DNA of 32,961 bases from the NCBI GenBank assembly GCA_031287715.1, contig JAITSN010000027.1:1-32961 (forward strand), read 5' to 3'. The stretch is from Mediterranea sp. (in: CFB group bacteria). GTDB taxonomy: Bacteria > Bacteroidota > Bacteroidia > Bacteroidales > Bacteroidaceae. Shown in pieces: positions 23,076-32,227 of this stretch (positions are counted from its first letter, which is position 1; each line of letters starts with the position of its first letter). A program made the translations under genes and the position numbers. The notes under the pieces are model-generated. The model was not told the origin of the DNA, made no database searches, and saw nothing but the letters and a program-made list of their open reading frames with translations.

Positions 23076-23561
23076 TTAATTCGCGTATAGAAGGAGGTAT
23101 TTGCTTGCGTTGTTTTCTTTGAAGTGGATGGTCAGGTTTCCGTTGGTATCTCCTTCATATTTATAGGCATTCTTGAGTGCGTTGATAAACACTTTACCCA
23201 ATAGGTCTTCGTTTGCGGCCGGGTCTGCCTGGTTTGTCCTGAAGGTATTGTTTTTCCCGTTGGCTTCCCATTTTCCGGAGAACGTATTGTTGGCAGCCCG
23301 GCCGCTGTACGTTCCCGTAACTGTTCCGTTGATTTCCGCGCCGGTAAAAGAGATGACGAAGTTCCCCCTTTCGCTCAACAGTTTCATGGATGCGTCCCAT
23401 TGCGCCTGACTTGAAAAGTATTCGCGCGTGCAATCTCCTTTATCCGTGCTGATATGGTTCAGCTTCCACGTCTTGCCTGTGAATATCTTCATGACATCGT
23501 CGGTTGGGTTGCAGCCAAGTATCGATAATAGCAATAACGGTATGGTATATTTAAATTTCAT
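23076..23561 (-). CDS. Small lipoprotein of unknown function (DUF4847-like)
   Basis: 161 residues with a lipoprotein signal MKFKYTIPLLLLSILGC (C17 acylated). The mature part (FTGKTWKLNHIS, NFVISFTGAEINGTVTGTYSGRAANNTFSGKWEAN, ALKNAYKYEGDTNGNLTIHFKEN) looks like a small beta-rich, lipocalin-type domain. I recall similar Bacteroidales proteins placed in DUF4847, but cannot confirm. It is the first gene of a minus-strand operon with dCMP deaminase and the S41 protease, and a consensus -7 box lies 26 bases upstream. Its function is unknown. Confidence 0.75.
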   Translation of the reverse strand: MKFKYTIPLLLLSILGCNPTDDVMKIFTGKTWKLNHISTDKGDCTREYFSSQAQWDASMKLLSERGNFVISFTGAEINGTVTGTYSGRAANNTFSGKWEANGKNNTFRTNQADPAANEDLLGKVFINALKNAYKYEGDTNGNLTIHFKENNASKYLLLYAN

Positions 23562-23586
23562 GCGTTCGTTTGTTTTCGGTGGAAGG

Positions 23587-23594
23587 CAAAATTA
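23587..23594 (-). promoter_or_regulatory. -7 element of the lipoprotein/dCMP deaminase operon
   Basis: TAATTTTG on the minus strand matches TAnnTTTG and lies 26 bases before the lipoprotein ATG. No clear -33 element was found. Confidence 0.45.
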
Positions 23595-23660
23595 GCAATT
23601 TTGTTTGTTCGTTTGGCCGGTGGAGGGTTCTTTTTTTGACGCCGCCGCCAAGTACAGGTA

Positions 23661-23694
23661 TAAAAAAACTGCCCCGTGTTATTCTGGGGCAGTT
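23661..23694 (-). terminator. Terminator of gap
   Basis: A 9-bp stem, AACTGCCCC at 23667-23675 and GGGGCAGTT at 23686-23694, is followed on the minus strand by a run of Ts. It lies 24 bases after the gap stop codon. Confidence 0.88.
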
Positions 23695-23717
23695 TCGTAC
23701 AAGTCTAATTGACCGGG

Positions 23718-24728
<1,011 letters not shown>

Positions 24729-24805
24729 CTAAACTTTTAAGGGTTTTATAATGTTAGTTCTTTAATAATATGTAGAATACTGCATATTCCTTTTATTTTG
24801 CGTTG

Positions 24806-24813
24806 CAAACTTA
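24806..24813 (-). promoter_or_regulatory. -7 element of the gap promoter
   Basis: TAAGTTTG on the minus strand matches TAnnTTTG about 85 bases before the gap ATG. The -33 element is weak. The 228-base gap to the sigma-factor gene also contains ATTGTCAATTGTCC near 24850, a short motif repeated near 31745-31800. Confidence 0.45.
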
Positions 24814-24894
24814 CGAAATTGTTTCTTATATCCGCCTTTCAATTTGATAATTGTCAATTGTCCATTGCTTTTCGTTATTCGAATACTTTTGTCT

Positions 24895-24902
24895 TATATT
24901 TG
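24895..24902 (+). promoter_or_regulatory. -7 element of the ECF sigma operon
   Basis: TATATTTG matches TAnnTTTG, with TTTC about 21 bp upstream as a candidate -33. It lies 48 bases before the sigma-factor ATG. Confidence 0.5.
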
Positions 24903-24950
24903 CAGGGTATCCTTCTATTTTGAAGGGTTAAATAACGAAGAATAGACGAT

Positions 24951-25526
24951 ATGCAGCATCCGAATGAAAACCGGAAGTCTTCTTACCAGGAGAAGGAGGT
25001 GTTGGCTTTGCTTCAGGACAAAGAGACCCGGCATGTGGGTTTTGAGAAGATTGTCCGCGAATATAGTGAGCAACTGTATTGGCAGATCCGCCGTATGGTG
25101 CTTTCGCATGATGATGCCAACGATCTCCTGCAGAACACATTTGTCAAGGCCTGGGTCAATATTGACTATTTCCGTGCCGATGCGAAGCTGTCCACGTGGC
25201 TGTATCGTATTGCGTTGAATGAATGTCTGACTTTCCTGAGCAAGCAGCGCGCTATGGGCGCCGTGTCTATCGACGATCCGGAGGCGGTTGTCATCCATAA
25301 GCTGGAGAGCGACCCTTATTTTTCGGGCGACCGCGTGCAGCTGCTGTTGCAGAAGGCGTTGCTGTCTTTGCCGGAGAAGCAGCGCATGGTGTTCAACCTG
25401 AAGTATTACCAAGAGATGAAGTATGAAGAAATATCGGCGATCCTGGGCACATCCGTCGGCGCGCTGAAAGCGTCTTACCACCATGCGGTGAAGAAGATAG
25501 AGAAGTACCTTGACGGAGCTGATTAA
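24951..25526 (+). CDS. RNA polymerase ECF-type sigma factor
   Basis: 191 residues. Sigma region 2 spans about 25-100 (QLYWQIRRMVLSHDDANDLLQNTFVKAWVNIDYFRADAKLSTWLYRIALNECLTFL), and region 4 lies at the C-terminus (LLQKALLSLPEKQRMVFNLKYYQEMKYEEISAILGTSVGALKASYHHAVKKIEKYL). Regions 1 and 3 are absent, as in ECF sigma factors. The following gene encodes a small single-pass membrane protein in the position of an anti-sigma factor, and a small secreted protein comes third. The signal is unknown; the third gene's weak likeness to envelope-stress proteins suggests an envelope role. Confidence 0.92.
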   Translation: MQHPNENRKSSYQEKEVLALLQDKETRHVGFEKIVREYSEQLYWQIRRMVLSHDDANDLLQNTFVKAWVNIDYFRADAKLSTWLYRIALNECLTFLSKQRAMGAVSIDDPEAVVIHKLESDPYFSGDRVQLLLQKALLSLPEKQRMVFNLKYYQEMKYEEISAILGTSVGALKASYHHAVKKIEKYLDGAD

Positions 25527-25578
25527 ACTTTTTGAATGAAATGCAGTCTAACCATACAGATAAAGAGGAGATAAACCG

Positions 25579-25962
25579 ATGAAAGAAGAAGATAAACTGT
25601 TGAAGAAAGCCGGGAAGGGCAATCCCTTTACGACGCCCGAAGGGTACTTCGAGCATTTTGCTTCGGAAATAATGAACGTACTACCCGAACAGGCGGCCCC
25701 ACAGTTCGTTGCGAAAGAAACAACGGTGTGGGATCGCGTCAAGCCGTGGGTATACATGGCTGCGATGTTTGCGGGAGCTTTTCTGATCATCAGGGTAGCG
25801 TCATACAATCCCAATCCGTTTGAAGACAAGCCGGCTGCGGTAACGGATGCGGCGGCAGATGCGGAAGTGGTTTACGACGGGTATATTGATTATGCCGTGA
25901 ACCAATCCATGCTGGACGACTACTCGCTGTATGTGTATTTCACCGATGCCGGTGTAGATTGA
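25579..25962 (+). CDS. Small single-pass membrane protein, putative anti-sigma factor
   Basis: 127 residues. The N-terminal NPFTTPEGYFEHF motif recurs in small membrane proteins encoded next to ECF sigma factors in Bacteroidetes (recalled, not checked). One membrane segment lies at about residues 57-75 (WVYMAAMFAGAFLIIRVAS). A C-terminal periplasmic tail of about 50 residues is acidic (DAAADAEVVYDGYIDYAVNQSMLDDYSLYVYF). It starts 52 bp after the sigma-factor gene. The topology (cytoplasmic N-terminus, one helix, periplasmic tail) suits an anti-sigma factor, but no known anti-sigma domain is recognisable. Confidence 0.7.
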   Translation: MKEEDKLLKKAGKGNPFTTPEGYFEHFASEIMNVLPEQAAPQFVAKETTVWDRVKPWVYMAAMFAGAFLIIRVASYNPNPFEDKPAAVTDAAADAEVVYDGYIDYAVNQSMLDDYSLYVYFTDAGVD

Positions 25963-25985
25963 TTCCATTAAACAAATTTGATCCT

Positions 25986-26459
25986 ATGAAAATGAAGAGA
26001 CTGCTTATTCTACTGTGTATATTGACGGGCGGGACGACATTGTCGCTCGCTTATGACGGTTACAATCAACATTTGTCTCCGGATGAATTTAAAGCCAGGC
26101 AAAAGACGTTCATTACCGACAAAGCCGAGCTGACGGAAAAGGAAGCCGACAGGTTCTTCCCGCTGTACTTTGAGCTTCAGGACAAGAAGAAGAAGATAAA
26201 CGACAGGGCGTGGGAACTGATGCGCAAAGGCAAGGATAACCGGATGACAGATGCGCAATACGAAGAGGTTATCCTGCAAGTGTATGACCTGCGCATTGAA
26301 ACGGACAACTTGGACAGGGCCTATTATACGCGATTCAAAAAGGTATTGTCTCCCAAGAAGATCTTCCAGGTGCAACGGGCGGAAGCAAGGTTCCACAGAG
26401 AGATGTTGAAGATTGCGCAGCAACCGCATAAGGGGGAACCGCCGAAGAGGAGAAAGTGA
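25986..26459 (+). CDS. Small secreted protein (Spy/CpxP-like helical)
   Basis: 157 residues from the ATG at 25986 (MKMKRLLILLCILTGGTTLSLA, a signal peptide). An upstream ATG in frame at 25959 would place nine extra residues before it. The mature part is mainly helical and highly charged (KAELTEKEADRFFPLYFELQDKKKKINDRAWELMRKGKDN, IFQVQRAEARFHREMLK), similar in style to Spy/CpxP periplasmic chaperones. It is the third gene of the ECF sigma operon and ends 17 bp from the convergent mazG. Function is inferred only from shape and context. Confidence 0.7.
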   Translation: MKMKRLLILLCILTGGTTLSLAYDGYNQHLSPDEFKARQKTFITDKAELTEKEADRFFPLYFELQDKKKKINDRAWELMRKGKDNRMTDAQYEEVILQVYDLRIETDNLDRAYYTRFKKVLSPKKIFQVQRAEARFHREMLKIAQQPHKGEPPKRRK

Positions 26460-26476
26460 CTTGCCCGCAACCCTTG

Positions 26477-27262
26477 TTACAATCCTTGTGCCTTTGCTTC
26501 GTTCCAGTAGTTGTCCATTTCCTCCAATGAGAGGTCTTTCAGATTTTTTCCTTTGCTGATGGTCTGGTCTTCCAGATAATTGAACCGGCGGATGAACTTT
26601 TGGTTTGTCCGTTCCAGTGCATTGTCGGGGTTGATCTTGTAGAGGCGGGCGGCGTTGATGAGGCTGAAGAACAGGTCGCCAAATTCGGCTTCCGCCTTGT
26701 CCCTGTCCATGCTTGCTATTTCGGCTTGCAGTTCGTTAAATTCTTCCTTCACTTTTTCCCAGACGTTTTCTTTCTGTTCCCAATCGAAGCCCACATTGCG
26801 CGCCTTATCCTGTATGCGGTAAGCCTTGATGAGTGAGGGCAGGGCTGCCGGAACGCCGCTCAGCACGGTTTTGTTGCCGCCTTTTTCTTTCAGTTTGAGC
26901 TGCTCCCAGTTTTCAGACACTTGTCCGGCGGTAGTGGCTTCCACATCGCCAAACACATGCGGATGGCGGAAGATGAGCTTGTCGCACAGCCGGTCGCATA
27001 TATCTTTCATGTCGAACTCGCCCTTCTCGGAGGCGATCTTCGCATAGAAAGCCACGTGCAGCAGCACGTCGCCCAGCTCTTTGCAGATCTCTTTCCGGTC
27101 ATCCTTGATGAGTGCGTCGCACAGTTCGTAGGTTTCTTCTATGGTGTTGGGGCGCAGGCTTTCGTTTGTTTGCTTCCGGTCCCACGGGCATTTTTCGCGC
27201 AACTCGTCGAGTATATCGAGAAACCGCCCGAAGGCTTCCATCTTTTCTTCTTTGGTATGCAT
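26477..27262 (-). CDS. mazG: Nucleoside triphosphate pyrophosphohydrolase MazG
   Basis: Hydrolyses (d)NTPs to monophosphates and pyrophosphate as housekeeping and stress clearance of aberrant nucleotides. 261 residues, the E. coli-type length with two MazG domains. The first carries CPWDRKQT, EETYELCDAL (E42, E43, E46) and KELGDVLLHV (E62, D65), which form the magnesium site. The second carries EKVKEEFNELQAEIASMDRDKAEAEFGDLFFSLINAARL. Convergent to the sigma operon with a 17-bp gap. The ATG at 27262 is used; no promoter could be assigned. Confidence 0.95.
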   Translation of the reverse strand: MHTKEEKMEAFGRFLDILDELREKCPWDRKQTNESLRPNTIEETYELCDALIKDDRKEICKELGDVLLHVAFYAKIASEKGEFDMKDICDRLCDKLIFRHPHVFGDVEATTAGQVSENWEQLKLKEKGGNKTVLSGVPAALPSLIKAYRIQDKARNVGFDWEQKENVWEKVKEEFNELQAEIASMDRDKAEAEFGDLFFSLINAARLYKINPDNALERTNQKFIRRFNYLEDQTISKGKNLKDLSLEEMDNYWNEAKAQGL

Positions 27263-27431
27263 GGCTATTATTCTATGGTTTTATGATTGATGAATGTGCC
27301 AAAGGTCGCAATAATATTCCGGCCGCCAAAAGCACCCAAGCTCAAAAAATCACCTATGAATGACCGGAAAGTGCACCCTGGGGCTACAGATAAACGTTTA
27401 ATTTGTATATTACTTTTTTAAAAACAACAAG

Positions 27432-29987
27432 ATGAAGAATATACGTTTTGCTTTATTGATCGCATCATTGTCTTCCCTGCATTTGTTTGCCCGGGAGCGG
27501 ATGAGTTATGAGCCGCTGGACAAAACCGACCCGGTCGTTTTCCGTGGCGATCATATTCGTTATAAGGGCAATAAGATTGCGCTGAACGAAACCGCTTTCT
27601 TTGTTGACGGCCGCCTTTCCGATGCGGATGCCGCCAAGTATCCCTTTGTGTTCAACAGCCTGAACGAGGCCTTAAAGCAGTTGAAAGACGGCTCCGAATC
27701 GGCTCCGATGACGCTCTACATCGCCCCCTATGTGTATTGGATAGATGACCCGGACGATCCGGAAGACCGCAAGCCGGCCGCAGGCTCAACGCCTTTCGGG
27801 CAAGTGGTGAAATGTGATTGGCTGCGATTTTATGGACTGACCGGCGACCCGGTGAATGTTGTCCTGGCCGGCCGACGGGGCCAGACGCAGGGAGCAGCCG
27901 GCAACTTCACCCTGTTTTATTTTGACGGCAACGGCATCAGCTCGGAGAACGTCACCTTTGGAAACTACTGCAATGTCGATCTTGAGTTTCCGCTGCTGCC
28001 GGAGCTGAACCGCCCCAAACGTTCTTCGACGATCACGCAAGCCCAGCTGATCATCTGCAACAGCGACAAGGTGCTGGCACGCAACACGCGCTTTATCAGC
28101 CGGCTGAACCTGTGCCCGTTTGCCGGAGCCAAGCGCGCCCTGTTCGACGGGTGCTATTTTGAATGTACCGACGATGCGCTTTGCAGCACCGGCCTTTACC
28201 TCAACAGCCGGTTCACCTTCTTCAGCTCAAAGCCCTTCCATCATACGCAGGGCACCGGAGCGGTCTTCCTGAATTGCGATTTTGACGTGCGGACAAAGAA
28301 CAGGCAGTACCTCACCAAGGTGGGCAGCCCCGTAACCATGGTGGACTGCCGCTTCAAAAGCCCTTCGGACTCACTGTATATCGGTTGGACACAGGATCCG
28401 GCAGACGATCTGCGCTGCTATCAATACAATGTATCCCTGAACGGATTGCCTCTGTTCATAAACGCCGGCAAGCCGGAAGCCACGGTAGACATGGCGGGTA
28501 AGCCCGTCCTGAAAGCCTACCGGCTGGAATACAAGGGCGAAGTTGTGTACAATACGTACAACCTGCTGCGGGGCGACGACGATTGGGACCCCATGGGCAT
28601 AAAGAGCAAGCTGTCGGACATGGAACGGCAGACCGGCAAGAACCTGACGCACATCCCGACCTACCTCAGGATCACGCCCCCGTCGGCATCCATAGAGTCG
28701 GGAGTAAGCTCGGCCGTCCTTCATGCCGTGGTCAAGCGTTTTGGAAACTGCGCGTACGACGGGGAACCCATCTCCTGGTCTATCCGGCCGGAAGACCGGC
28801 AAGTGGTACGCTTAAAGCATCATGATGCGGATAACACATGCGAAGCGGAAGGCACCAACAACAAAGAAGAAGCAGAGCAAGCCATTGTAAATGCAGCGAC
28901 CCCGGTCGGGCTGTCGTCGGCTTCCGCATTGACCGTCACCCCCCAATACCTGGAGGCCCCCGCGTTCATCTCCCTGCCCCGGATCATAAAGCCGGAAAAA
29001 GGAAAGCTCAAAGTCGATTACACGCTCAATCTGGAAGGGCGCAGCGACCAATCCCTCATCACCTGGTACCGCTGTTCGGAAGCAAAGGGCGGCCTGTGCA
29101 TACCCGTCCTTGTCTCGCGTTTGGACCGCCCCGAGCATACCTATGCGCTGTCGGACGCCGACAAGGGCTATTACATCATGGCAAAGGTCGCCCCGAAACA
29201 TTTGCGCTGCCACGCCGGAGAGCCTGTTCCGGCTGTGACGGCCACTCCCATTGAGGCGGAAGACGTCATTTCCAGCCGCAGCTATTCTACAGATTTCAGG
29301 AACTTCCCGGCAGATCGCCAGCCCCGGATCATCCGGGGCTTCTGGACGGTAGACCGGTTTAAGCCCGCCGGCCTGGAAGCCTGGCATTGGGGAGAACCGG
29401 CCACCGCCGACGCCTGGTATTACGGCAAAGGCCCGGACGGAATGAAAGGCTACGGGCTGGTGCAGCAGGAAAAGGGCGCCCGCCTGCTCTACACCCCCGT
29501 GGAAGAAACCTGCGGCGACATGTCCGTAACACTGAACGTCGATCCGGGCAAGACCGCCGGGCAGGGCTTTGGCAGCGCCACGGGGCAGTTCATGGAGATC
29601 TACATCAAATACGATACCCGGTCGCTCACCGGATACGGGCTGCGCATCATCCGCACAACCAAATACGATCATGCGGTAGACTTTATCTTGATGAAATACG
29701 AGAACGGGATAGCCACCCCAATCAGCCAACCCGTGTCTGCCGGCTGCTATCGTACGGATTGCACCATCGAGCTGAAAGCAGAAGGAAACAAGCTGACCGC
29801 CCATGTGGAAACAAAAACGGAAATCGCCGAACCGCTCTCACCCGGAGTGAAAAAGACGGTGGATCTCCAAGCGGACATCACCCCCAATCCCTTTGGCGGA
29901 ACCGGAGTGCAGCACACCGGTACCACGGGCGCCGGCGCCACCATGCTGCACCGGCTTCAACTGAATTGGGAGGATTTGGAGTATTAA
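27432..29987 (+). CDS. Large secreted protein with pectinesterase-like parallel beta-helix
   Basis: 851 residues. Signal peptide MKNIRFALLIASLSSLHLFA. Residues about 50-330 have repeated short strands with asparagine and aromatic ladders (VFNSLNEALKQL, MTLYIAPYVYWI, WLRFYGLTG, NVTFGNYCNVDLEF, CNSDKVLARNTRFISR, ALFDGCYFECTDDAL, AVFLNCDFDV, VTMVDCRFKSP). This is the pattern of pectinesterase/pectate-lyase beta-helices. Residues about 400-620 look like Ig-like domains (SGVSSAVLHAVVKRFGNC). The last 200 or so form a concanavalin/LamG-like sandwich (GQFMEIYIKYDTRSLTGYGLRII). It probably acts on an extracellular polysaccharide; the substrate is unknown. It stands alone and ends at a hairpin terminator. 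Confidence 0.72.
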   Translation: MKNIRFALLIASLSSLHLFARERMSYEPLDKTDPVVFRGDHIRYKGNKIALNETAFFVDGRLSDADAAKYPFVFNSLNEALKQLKDGSESAPMTLYIAPYVYWIDDPDDPEDRKPAAGSTPFGQVVKCDWLRFYGLTGDPVNVVLAGRRGQTQGAAGNFTLFYFDGNGISSENVTFGNYCNVDLEFPLLPELNRPKRSSTITQAQLIICNSDKVLARNTRFISRLNLCPFAGAKRALFDGCYFECTDDALCSTGLYLNSRFTFFSSKPFHHTQGTGAVFLNCDFDVRTKNRQYLTKVGSPVTMVDCRFKSPSDSLYIGWTQDPADDLRCYQYNVSLNGLPLFINAGKPEATVDMAGKPVLKAYRLEYKGEVVYNTYNLLRGDDDWDPMGIKSKLSDMERQTGKNLTHIPTYLRITPPSASIESGVSSAVLHAVVKRFGNCAYDGEPISWSIRPEDRQVVRLKHHDADNTCEAEGTNNKEEAEQAIVNAATPVGLSSASALTVTPQYLEAPAFISLPRIIKPEKGKLKVDYTLNLEGRSDQSLITWYRCSEAKGGLCIPVLVSRLDRPEHTYALSDADKGYYIMAKVAPKHLRCHAGEPVPAVTATPIEAEDVISSRSYSTDFRNFPADRQPRIIRGFWTVDRFKPAGLEAWHWGEPATADAWYYGKGPDGMKGYGLVQQEKGARLLYTPVEETCGDMSVTLNVDPGKTAGQGFGSATGQFMEIYIKYDTRSLTGYGLRIIRTTKYDHAVDFILMKYENGIATPISQPVSAGCYRTDCTIELKAEGNKLTAHVETKTEIAEPLSPGVKKTVDLQADITPNPFGGTGVQHTGTTGAGATMLHRLQLNWEDLEY

Positions 29988-30007
29988 GTAAGGCATGTGA
30001 TTTTACC

Positions 30008-30045
30008 AAAATCCCGAATATAGACATCTATATCCGGGATTTTTG
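30008..30045 (+). terminator. Hairpin terminator between convergent genes
   Basis: AAAATCCCG...CTATATCCGGGATTTT forms a long stem with one bulge and ends in a T-run on the plus strand. On the minus strand the pairing ends in TTTTGG, so it may also serve the C11 peptidase gene from the other side. Confidence 0.7.
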
Positions 30046-30074
30046 ATAATATTGCGTGGCAACCGTTCTGTAGC

Positions 30075-31271
30075 CTACCAACCTGTTTCCGGCCAGCCGG
30101 CAGCCTCATACCATTGGAAACTTCTATACGATTCGTTCAACGCCGGATTACCGCTACGCGGAACGTATATGGAAACGCCGCTATAACCGGTTACGGAAAA
30201 CATCATACCGTTAGAGAACATGGTAAAAATTCTATTTGTAGATTCCGCATAAGGCACAGCAGCAGCAAATGCGGCAGACCACGACGCCAATTCCCCTTCC
30301 GTATTGACTAACGACTTCATCAGCAATTCAAAATCATAATAACCGATATACGCGCTGTTCGACCGGCGATCGTAATCCAGCACACTGCCCACATCAACCG
30401 TCTCGCCGTTTTGTATCAAGGCAGGCAAGACAGCTTTGGTAGCCTCGGCCAATGCTTCGAGCTTATCCGTTTTTATCACAGATAAGGCCGCTCCGCCCGT
30501 CCAATGGTCTGAACTTGGTCTTTCTCCCGTATATAAACTCTCGTAATACCCATAATAGCTACGGGCGATCGCCATTGCCGGATCACTTGCAAACATCGCA
30601 GGCACGACCTCCTGATAAGGCGCTCCCGGGCCGGGTATTTCCGCAGGCGAGCCAATAAAAGAATTAGTATGTTCACGCAACTCATAAGCAACCTCAACCG
30701 ATTGCATAAAGCACGCATCAAAAAGAATATACTCATAACGCGGAACTACGCTTAACACCTCACTCAACGTAGATATGCCCAATGTTGCACCGCCACTGTT
30801 ATCCTGGCCTATCCACCGGGAAGACGGATCGTTTCCCGTACCGGGTTTCCAGCCTTCACCGTGAGACCACAAGACAAGGCCGTAACTCTCTGCCGGATAG
30901 TTCTTATGAACGAAAGAAAAGACCTCTTTCATTTCGGATAAGCCGACGGAATTCCGATTCGGCTCATACGTCTCAAGCACATCTTGATCAATCTCGCCAT
31001 TCTTCTTCTTATACATACGGAAAAGTTTCACCGAAGAGCCGTTATCAACATACACCAAAAGATTATTCCGGGTCAGATCGATTCCGGCCGCGCCTTCGGT
31101 CATTTCCGAAACATCTCCACTGATATACCGCTGCAAAGAATTATCGCCCATAATATAAACCAACACCGTACGGTTTATTACCGGTTTGTCGTTATCATCG
31201 TCACAAGTAACCAGGCACATAAGTACTAAGCTCATCAGCACATAACAGAATTTCATGTTTGTTCCCTTCAT
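30075..31271 (-). CDS. Clostripain-family (C11) cysteine peptidase, lipoprotein
   Basis: 398 residues from the ATG at 31271 (MKGTNMKFCYVLMSLVLMCLVTC); an alternative ATG lies at 31256, and the more upstream frame start is a TTG. C23 is the acylated lipobox cysteine. The C11 fold is visible: VLVYIMGDNSL, the catalytic histidine H137 in LWSHGEGW, the catalytic cysteine C187 in ILFDACFMQS, and the Ser-Pro-Ala-Glu-Ile-Pro-Gly loop after it. Clostripain-like peptidases cut after basic residues. In Bacteroides they include secreted proteases such as fragipain, which activates a toxin. It lies 14 bp after the small secreted protein gene on the same strand, which forms an operon with it. Confidence 0.9.
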   Translation of the reverse strand: MKGTNMKFCYVLMSLVLMCLVTCDDDNDKPVINRTVLVYIMGDNSLQRYISGDVSEMTEGAAGIDLTRNNLLVYVDNGSSVKLFRMYKKKNGEIDQDVLETYEPNRNSVGLSEMKEVFSFVHKNYPAESYGLVLWSHGEGWKPGTGNDPSSRWIGQDNSGGATLGISTLSEVLSVVPRYEYILFDACFMQSVEVAYELREHTNSFIGSPAEIPGPGAPYQEVVPAMFASDPAMAIARSYYGYYESLYTGERPSSDHWTGGAALSVIKTDKLEALAEATKAVLPALIQNGETVDVGSVLDYDRRSNSAYIGYYDFELLMKSLVNTEGELASWSAAFAAAVPYAESTNRIFTMFSNGMMFSVTGYSGVSIYVPRSGNPALNESYRSFQWYEAAGWPETGW

Positions 31272-31285
31272 TTTCAATTTACGAT

Positions 31286-31678
31286 TCAATCTTCAGCTTT
31301 CTTGAAAGAAAACGCGGCTTGCGGCAATTCTTCCAACAATACAGCCTTGTCTTTCTTGTACTTCCCCAGCAATTTAACCCTCTCTTTGGACAGCTTTGCC
31401 GGATTGTTCGAGAAATAGATCATACAAGTTCTGTTCTTCTTCCCTTGCTGATATTCCAGATAGTTCTTTAGCTGATAGCTATAATGGTCTCTATGAGGCA
31501 AGAAACCACTTTTGTCCAGATGCACACTGTCCAGCACCTGAATTTCCGTATAATACACAACACTATCTGTAAACGATGCCGAGAGGCCAAACGCATACAC
31601 AGACTTACTTTTTTTAGAAGCGGCGGAACAGACCGTCAAAACCGCCGCAAATAGAAGAGCTATTCTAACAAATTTCAT
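31286..31678 (-). CDS. Small secreted protein of unknown function
   Basis: 130 residues from the ATG at 31678, giving the signal peptide MKFVRIALLFAAVLTVCSAA. An upstream ATG in frame (31702) would add MTHYNHQN. The mature protein (AFGLSASFTDSVVYYTEIQVLDSV, GFLPHRDHYSYQLKNYLEYQQGKKNRTCMIYFSNN) is small and basic and shows no domain I can name. The spacing to the C11 peptidase gene, 14 bp, suggests joint expression, and it may be an accessory of that peptidase. Function unknown. Confidence 0.7.
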   Translation of the reverse strand: MKFVRIALLFAAVLTVCSAASKKSKSVYAFGLSASFTDSVVYYTEIQVLDSVHLDKSGFLPHRDHYSYQLKNYLEYQQGKKNRTCMIYFSNNPAKLSKERVKLLGKYKKDKAVLLEELPQAAFSFKKAED

Positions 31679-31743
31679 ATTCTGATGATTATAATGAGTC
31701 ACAAAAGTAACAATTTACAGAAAAAGCACACCACAAACCAAGA

Positions 31744-31800
31744 ACAATTGACAATTGACAATTGACAATTTGCCTGCGGTGGTATTCATTGTCAATTGTC
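31744..31800. repeat. Inverted array of ATTGACAAT units
   Basis: Three adjacent CAATTGACAATTGACAATT copies face CATTGTCAATTGTCAATT a short distance away (31786-31803), so the segment can form a long hairpin. The same motif appears once near 24850. Units of this kind are common extragenic repeats in Bacteroidales. The 114-bp dispersed element starts directly after it. Confidence 0.7.
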
Positions 31801-31913
31801 AATTCTTTGGGCGTTGCCTGCGGCCCAGGCCATCCGCTGCAAGTCCTCGCTTCGCTGCACTTCGTTCCGCTCCGCTGTGGGCTTTCCGCTCCTGTCCTTA
31901 ACGCGGCTGCGCC
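31800..31913 (-). repeat. Dispersed 114-bp element, copy B
   Basis: Minus-strand copy of the element at 6945-7059, differing at about seven positions. It begins directly after the ATTGACAAT array and is followed by the ACCATTT repeats. The pair is about 25 kb apart in inverted orientation. Confidence 0.75.
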
Positions 31914-31917
31914 TTCA

Positions 31918-32085
31918 CATTTACAATTACCATTTACCATATACCATTTACCATTTAATACCATTTACCATTTACCATTTACCATTTAATACCATTTACC
32001 ATTTACCATTTACGCCGGTATTAAATGGTAAATGGTAAACGGTAAATGGTAAATGAAGAGATGGTAAATGAAGAGATGGTAAATG
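31918..32085. repeat. ACCATTT/AAATGGT inverted repeat 1
   Basis: A run of TACCATTT units (about 31928-32013) is followed by an ACGCCGGTATTAA centre and then the complementary GGTAAATGGTAAA units, ending in two ATGAAGAGATGGTAAATGA blocks. The arms are complementary for several tens of bases. A second, similar inverted repeat follows at 32130-32225. Confidence 0.75.
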
Positions 32086-32122
32086 AAAAAACCCCCTGAA
32101 CAGTTCAAAGACGTTCAGAGGG
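32086..32122 (-). terminator. Terminator of the HU-like gene
   Basis: On the minus strand CCCTCTGAAC (32122-32113) pairs with GTTCAGGG (32101-32094) and is followed by GG and a run of six or more Ts. It lies about 100 bases after the HU stop, between the two inverted repeats. Confidence 0.8.
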
Positions 32123-32129
32123 CCTTAAC

Positions 32130-32225
32130 ATATTTACCATTTACCATTTAATACCATTTACAATTACGCCGGTATTAAACGGTAAATTGTAAACGGTAAA
32201 TGGTAAATGAAGAGATGGTAAATGA
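32130..32225. repeat. ACCATTT/AAATGGT inverted repeat 2
   Basis: The second inverted repeat has the same centre (CGCCGGTATTAA) and the same ATGAAGAGATGGTAAATGA tail as the first, which lies on the other side of the HU terminator. It would form part of the HU 3' untranslated region. Confidence 0.75.
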
Positions 32226-32227
32226 GT

